Below, piece by piece: positions 61,977-64,000 of a stretch of DNA of 64,000 nucleotides. Within the stretch, counting starts at the first letter, position 1; the number at the start of each line of letters is the position of its first letter. The stretch covers positions 124,001 through 188,000 of the forward strand of contig NZ_JAJNOR010000001.1 in assembly GCF_021044755.1 (NCBI RefSeq), given 5' to 3'. Origin of the DNA: Lientehia hominis. GTDB lineage: Bacteria > Bacillota > Clostridia > Lachnospirales > Lachnospiraceae. The notes below the pieces were generated by a model. The model worked only from the letters and a program-made list of their open reading frames with translations. It did no database searches and was not told where the DNA came from. Both the position numbers and the translations under genes were made by a program.

Positions 61977-62015
61977 TACTAATAAAAGGCCTGCCGTATA
62001 TCACGCCAGGCCTTT
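61977..62015 (-). terminator. Terminator of the oadA unit
   Basis: AAAGGCCT (62015-62008) and AGGCCTTT (61992-61985) form an 8-bp stem, followed on the minus strand by TATTAG. It lies 22 bases after the oadA stop codon. Confidence 0.75.
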
Positions 62016-62036
62016 CTTGCAAAATTCATTTAACGC

Positions 62037-63449
62037 TTACACAGGATATGCCTTATTGTCCGTATCTGCAACAGCAGGGTCAACCTTGCTCTTCTGCGCT
62101 TCTCTGTATTTAAAGAAGTCAACGGCAACCTGAGGGAACAGAGCATAGGAGAGAACATCCTCATCCTGCTCCTTCCACTGAGACATTTCCGCTTCAATCT
62201 TATCCAGCTCATTCTCGATCAGATCGGCAGGGCGGCAGGTAATCCTCTTCTCGTCACCAATGCATTTCTTGATCACGTCGGGATTCATAGGCTTAACGGT
62301 CTGACCGTATTCACCGCGCAGCAGAGCCTTGGATTCCTTCGTAGCTACCTTATAGCGCTCTCCCATCAGAACATTGAGAACGGCCTGAGTACCTACGATC
62401 TGGCTGGAAGGAGTAACCAGAGGGGGCTCTCCAAAGTCTTTCCTCACTCTCGGAACTTCCTCCAGAACTTCCCGGTATTTGTCCTCTGCTCCCTGATCTT
62501 TTAACTGGGAAAGCAGATTGCTGAGCATACCGCCAGGTACCTGATACATCAGGGTCTTTACATTTACTCCTAAAACCTTGGGATTCAGAAGGCCGCTCTT
62601 AAGTGCTTCCTCCCGGATCGGCGTGAAATAATCGGCAATCTCAGACAGCTTATTCAGATCCAGTCCGGTATCATAAGGAGTATCCTTAAATGCCTCAACC
62701 ATGACCTCGGTCGCCGGCTGGCTCGTGCCCATTGCCAGAGGTGACATTGCCGTATCAATGATATCACAACCGGCTTCTACCGCTTTCATATAAGTCATGG
62801 AAGCAACACCGGAAGTATAATGGGTATGCAGGTCAATGGGCAGAGTAGTAGCGGACTTAAGCGCCTGAACCAGCTCAGTCGCTTTTGCAGGTACCAGAAG
62901 ACCGGCCATATCCTTGATACAGATGGAATGTGCGCCCATATCTTCAATTCTCTTTGCGATATCCATCCAGTAATCCAGCGTATATGCCTCTCCAAGCGTA
63001 TAGGAAAGAGCTACCTGTGCATGGCCTTTTTCTTTGACAGCCGCCTTGACTGCACACTCTAAGTTGCGGATATCGTTCAGGCAGTCAAAAATACGAATGA
63101 TATCAATACCGTTAGCTATGGATTTCTGTACAAAATATTCCACTACATCGTCTGCGTAATGGCGGTATCCCAGGATGTTCTGCCCGCGGAACAGCATCTG
63201 CAGTTTAGTATTCTTAAATCCGTCTCTTAATTTCCGGAGCCTTTCCCAGGGATCTTCCTTCAGGAACCGAAGGCTGGCATCAAAGGTGGCGCCGCCCCAG
63301 CATTCTACGGCATGATAGCCGATCTTATCCATTTTGTCAACGATGGGAAGCATCTGCTCCGTGGTCATTCTTGTCGCGATCAGGCTCTGATGAGCGTCAC
63401 GCAATATAGTCTCGGTAATTTTTACCGGTTTTTTCACTACTTCTGACAT
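62037..63449 (-). CDS. oadA: Oxaloacetate decarboxylase alpha chain (carboxyltransferase)
   Basis: A 470-residue carboxyltransferase subunit that moves CO2 from oxaloacetate to a biotin carrier. The start of the TIM barrel has ITETILRDAHQSLIATR with the metal and substrate residues, and PIDLHTHYTSGVA carries the metal-binding His pair. It ends after the carboxyltransferase/post-CT region with no biotin-attachment (MKM) domain, so the carrier must be a separate protein. AGGAGG precedes the ATG. It is 23 bases after the OadB-like gene, forming a Na+-pumping complex. Confidence 0.92.
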   Translation of the reverse strand: MSEVVKKPVKITETILRDAHQSLIATRMTTEQMLPIVDKMDKIGYHAVECWGGATFDASLRFLKEDPWERLRKLRDGFKNTKLQMLFRGQNILGYRHYADDVVEYFVQKSIANGIDIIRIFDCLNDIRNLECAVKAAVKEKGHAQVALSYTLGEAYTLDYWMDIAKRIEDMGAHSICIKDMAGLLVPAKATELVQALKSATTLPIDLHTHYTSGVASMTYMKAVEAGCDIIDTAMSPLAMGTSQPATEVMVEAFKDTPYDTGLDLNKLSEIADYFTPIREEALKSGLLNPKVLGVNVKTLMYQVPGGMLSNLLSQLKDQGAEDKYREVLEEVPRVRKDFGEPPLVTPSSQIVGTQAVLNVLMGERYKVATKESKALLRGEYGQTVKPMNPDVIKKCIGDEKRITCRPADLIENELDKIEAEMSQWKEQDEDVLSYALFPQVAVDFFKYREAQKSKVDPAVADTDNKAYPV

Positions 63450-63472
63450 GTTATTTCCTCCTGTCTTCTCTA

Positions 63473-64000
63473 TTATTTCACACCGAATACTGCCATAAAA
63501 GTACCGGCAGCCACTGCCGTACCGATAACACCTGCTACGTTGGGGCCCATGGCGTGCATTAACAGGAAGTTAGTCGGGTCTGCTTCAGCGCCAACCTTCT
63601 GGGATACACGGGCAGCCATCGGAACTGCGGATACACCGGCAGAGCCGATGAGCGGATTGATCTTGCCACCGGAGAGCTTACTCATAAGCTTGCCGAGAAG
63701 CACACCGGACGCTGTACCGAACGCAAACGCGATCAGTCCCAGTAGGACGATTTTTAAAGTAGCCACATTAAGGAACGCCGACGCACTCGTGGTCGCGCCA
63801 ACGGAAGTACCAAGCAGGATGACTACGATATACATCATGGCATTGGAAGCAGTCTCTGTCAGCTGTCTTACCACGCCGGATTCTTTAAACAGGTTGCCGA
63901 GCATCAGCATACCGACCAGCGGCGCCGTAGAAGGCAGGATCATGCAGACAACGATAGTTACGATGACCGGGAACAGAATCTTCTCCAGTTTGGATACCGG
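63473..64000 (-). CDS. oadB: Na+-pumping decarboxylase beta subunit (OadB), 5' part outside window
   Basis: The last 175 residues of a membrane protein that couples decarboxylation of carboxybiotin to Na+ export; the N-terminal part lies beyond the right edge. Visible features are KLEKILFPVIVTIVV, PSTAPLVGMLMLGNL and the C-terminal NFLLMHAMGPNVAGVIGTA, which match this family. It is shared by oxaloacetate and methylmalonyl-CoA decarboxylases; the adjacent oadA favours oxaloacetate. Confidence 0.95.
   Translation of the reverse strand, partial: PVSKLEKILFPVIVTIVVCMILPSTAPLVGMLMLGNLFKESGVVRQLTETASNAMMYIVVILLGTSVGATTSASAFLNVATLKIVLLGLIAFAFGTASGVLLGKLMSKLSGGKINPLIGSAGVSAVPMAARVSQKVGAEADPTNFLLMHAMGPNVAGVIGTAVAAGTFMAVFGVK

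Overview
The window looks like a chromosomal stretch of an anaerobic, Gram-positive gut-type member of the Lachnospiraceae/Clostridia. Most ribosome binding sites are AGGAGG-like and promoters are sigma-A-like. The gene neighbourhoods are typical of that group (DUF512-der-plsY-gpsA, ruvAB-zapA-U32, cmk-ispH-S1). Further signs are sortase-anchored surface proteins, cobalamin riboswitches and a sodium-pumping oxaloacetate decarboxylase. Nearly all genes lie on the minus strand.

Layout. 1-1718: a broken or partial MATE gene facing an intact MATE transporter. 1719-2447: a 730-base stretch without a convincing gene but with long nested inverted repeats, probably structured RNA. 2448-8140: housekeeping operon DUF512-der-plsY-gpsA-fprA with a strong promoter. 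8160-9537: divergent PRPP synthetase gene. 9543-27190: a cobalamin-responsive region with two cobalamin riboswitches. One controls a large wall-anchored beta-propeller protein. The other heads an eight-gene operon: ChlD-like and ChlI-like AAA proteins, a radical SAM/SPASM protein, a CobN-like chelatase, ECF transporter parts (T, fused A1-A2, S) and a DUF4430 (transcobalamin-like) surface protein. An AraC/GyrI regulator sits between the two units. 27246-29351: thioester adhesin with SpaA-type repeats. 29588-40027: metallo-beta-lactamase-fold protein, M32 carboxypeptidase, Nudix hydrolase, a PBP/FtsW pair, U32 protein, ZapA and RuvBA. 40056-43989: accessory region with an exonuclease on an apparently leaderless mRNA, a zinc-ribbon/AP2 protein, a 245-base segment between perfect 21-base inverted repeats, a tyrosine recombinase and an orphan gene. 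44017-55408: one long operon pairing two amidinotransferase-fold enzymes with a giant M14 peptidase and a complete Opp-type importer. 55421-59495: HI0933-family flavoprotein, cmk, ispH and an S1-repeat protein. 59512-64000: DUF362 protein, M16 peptidase, oadA and the end of oadB.

The two most interesting systems are (1) the cobalamin-regulated surface-capture, ECF-import and ATP-dependent chelatase locus, which seems to be a Gram-positive corrinoid/tetrapyrrole acquisition and metal-handling pathway, and (2) the probable phase-variation switch in front of the zinc-ribbon/AP2 gene, next to its likely recombinase. No tRNA, rRNA, insertion sequence, transposase or CRISPR array was seen. All functional calls are from reading the sequence; no database search was run.
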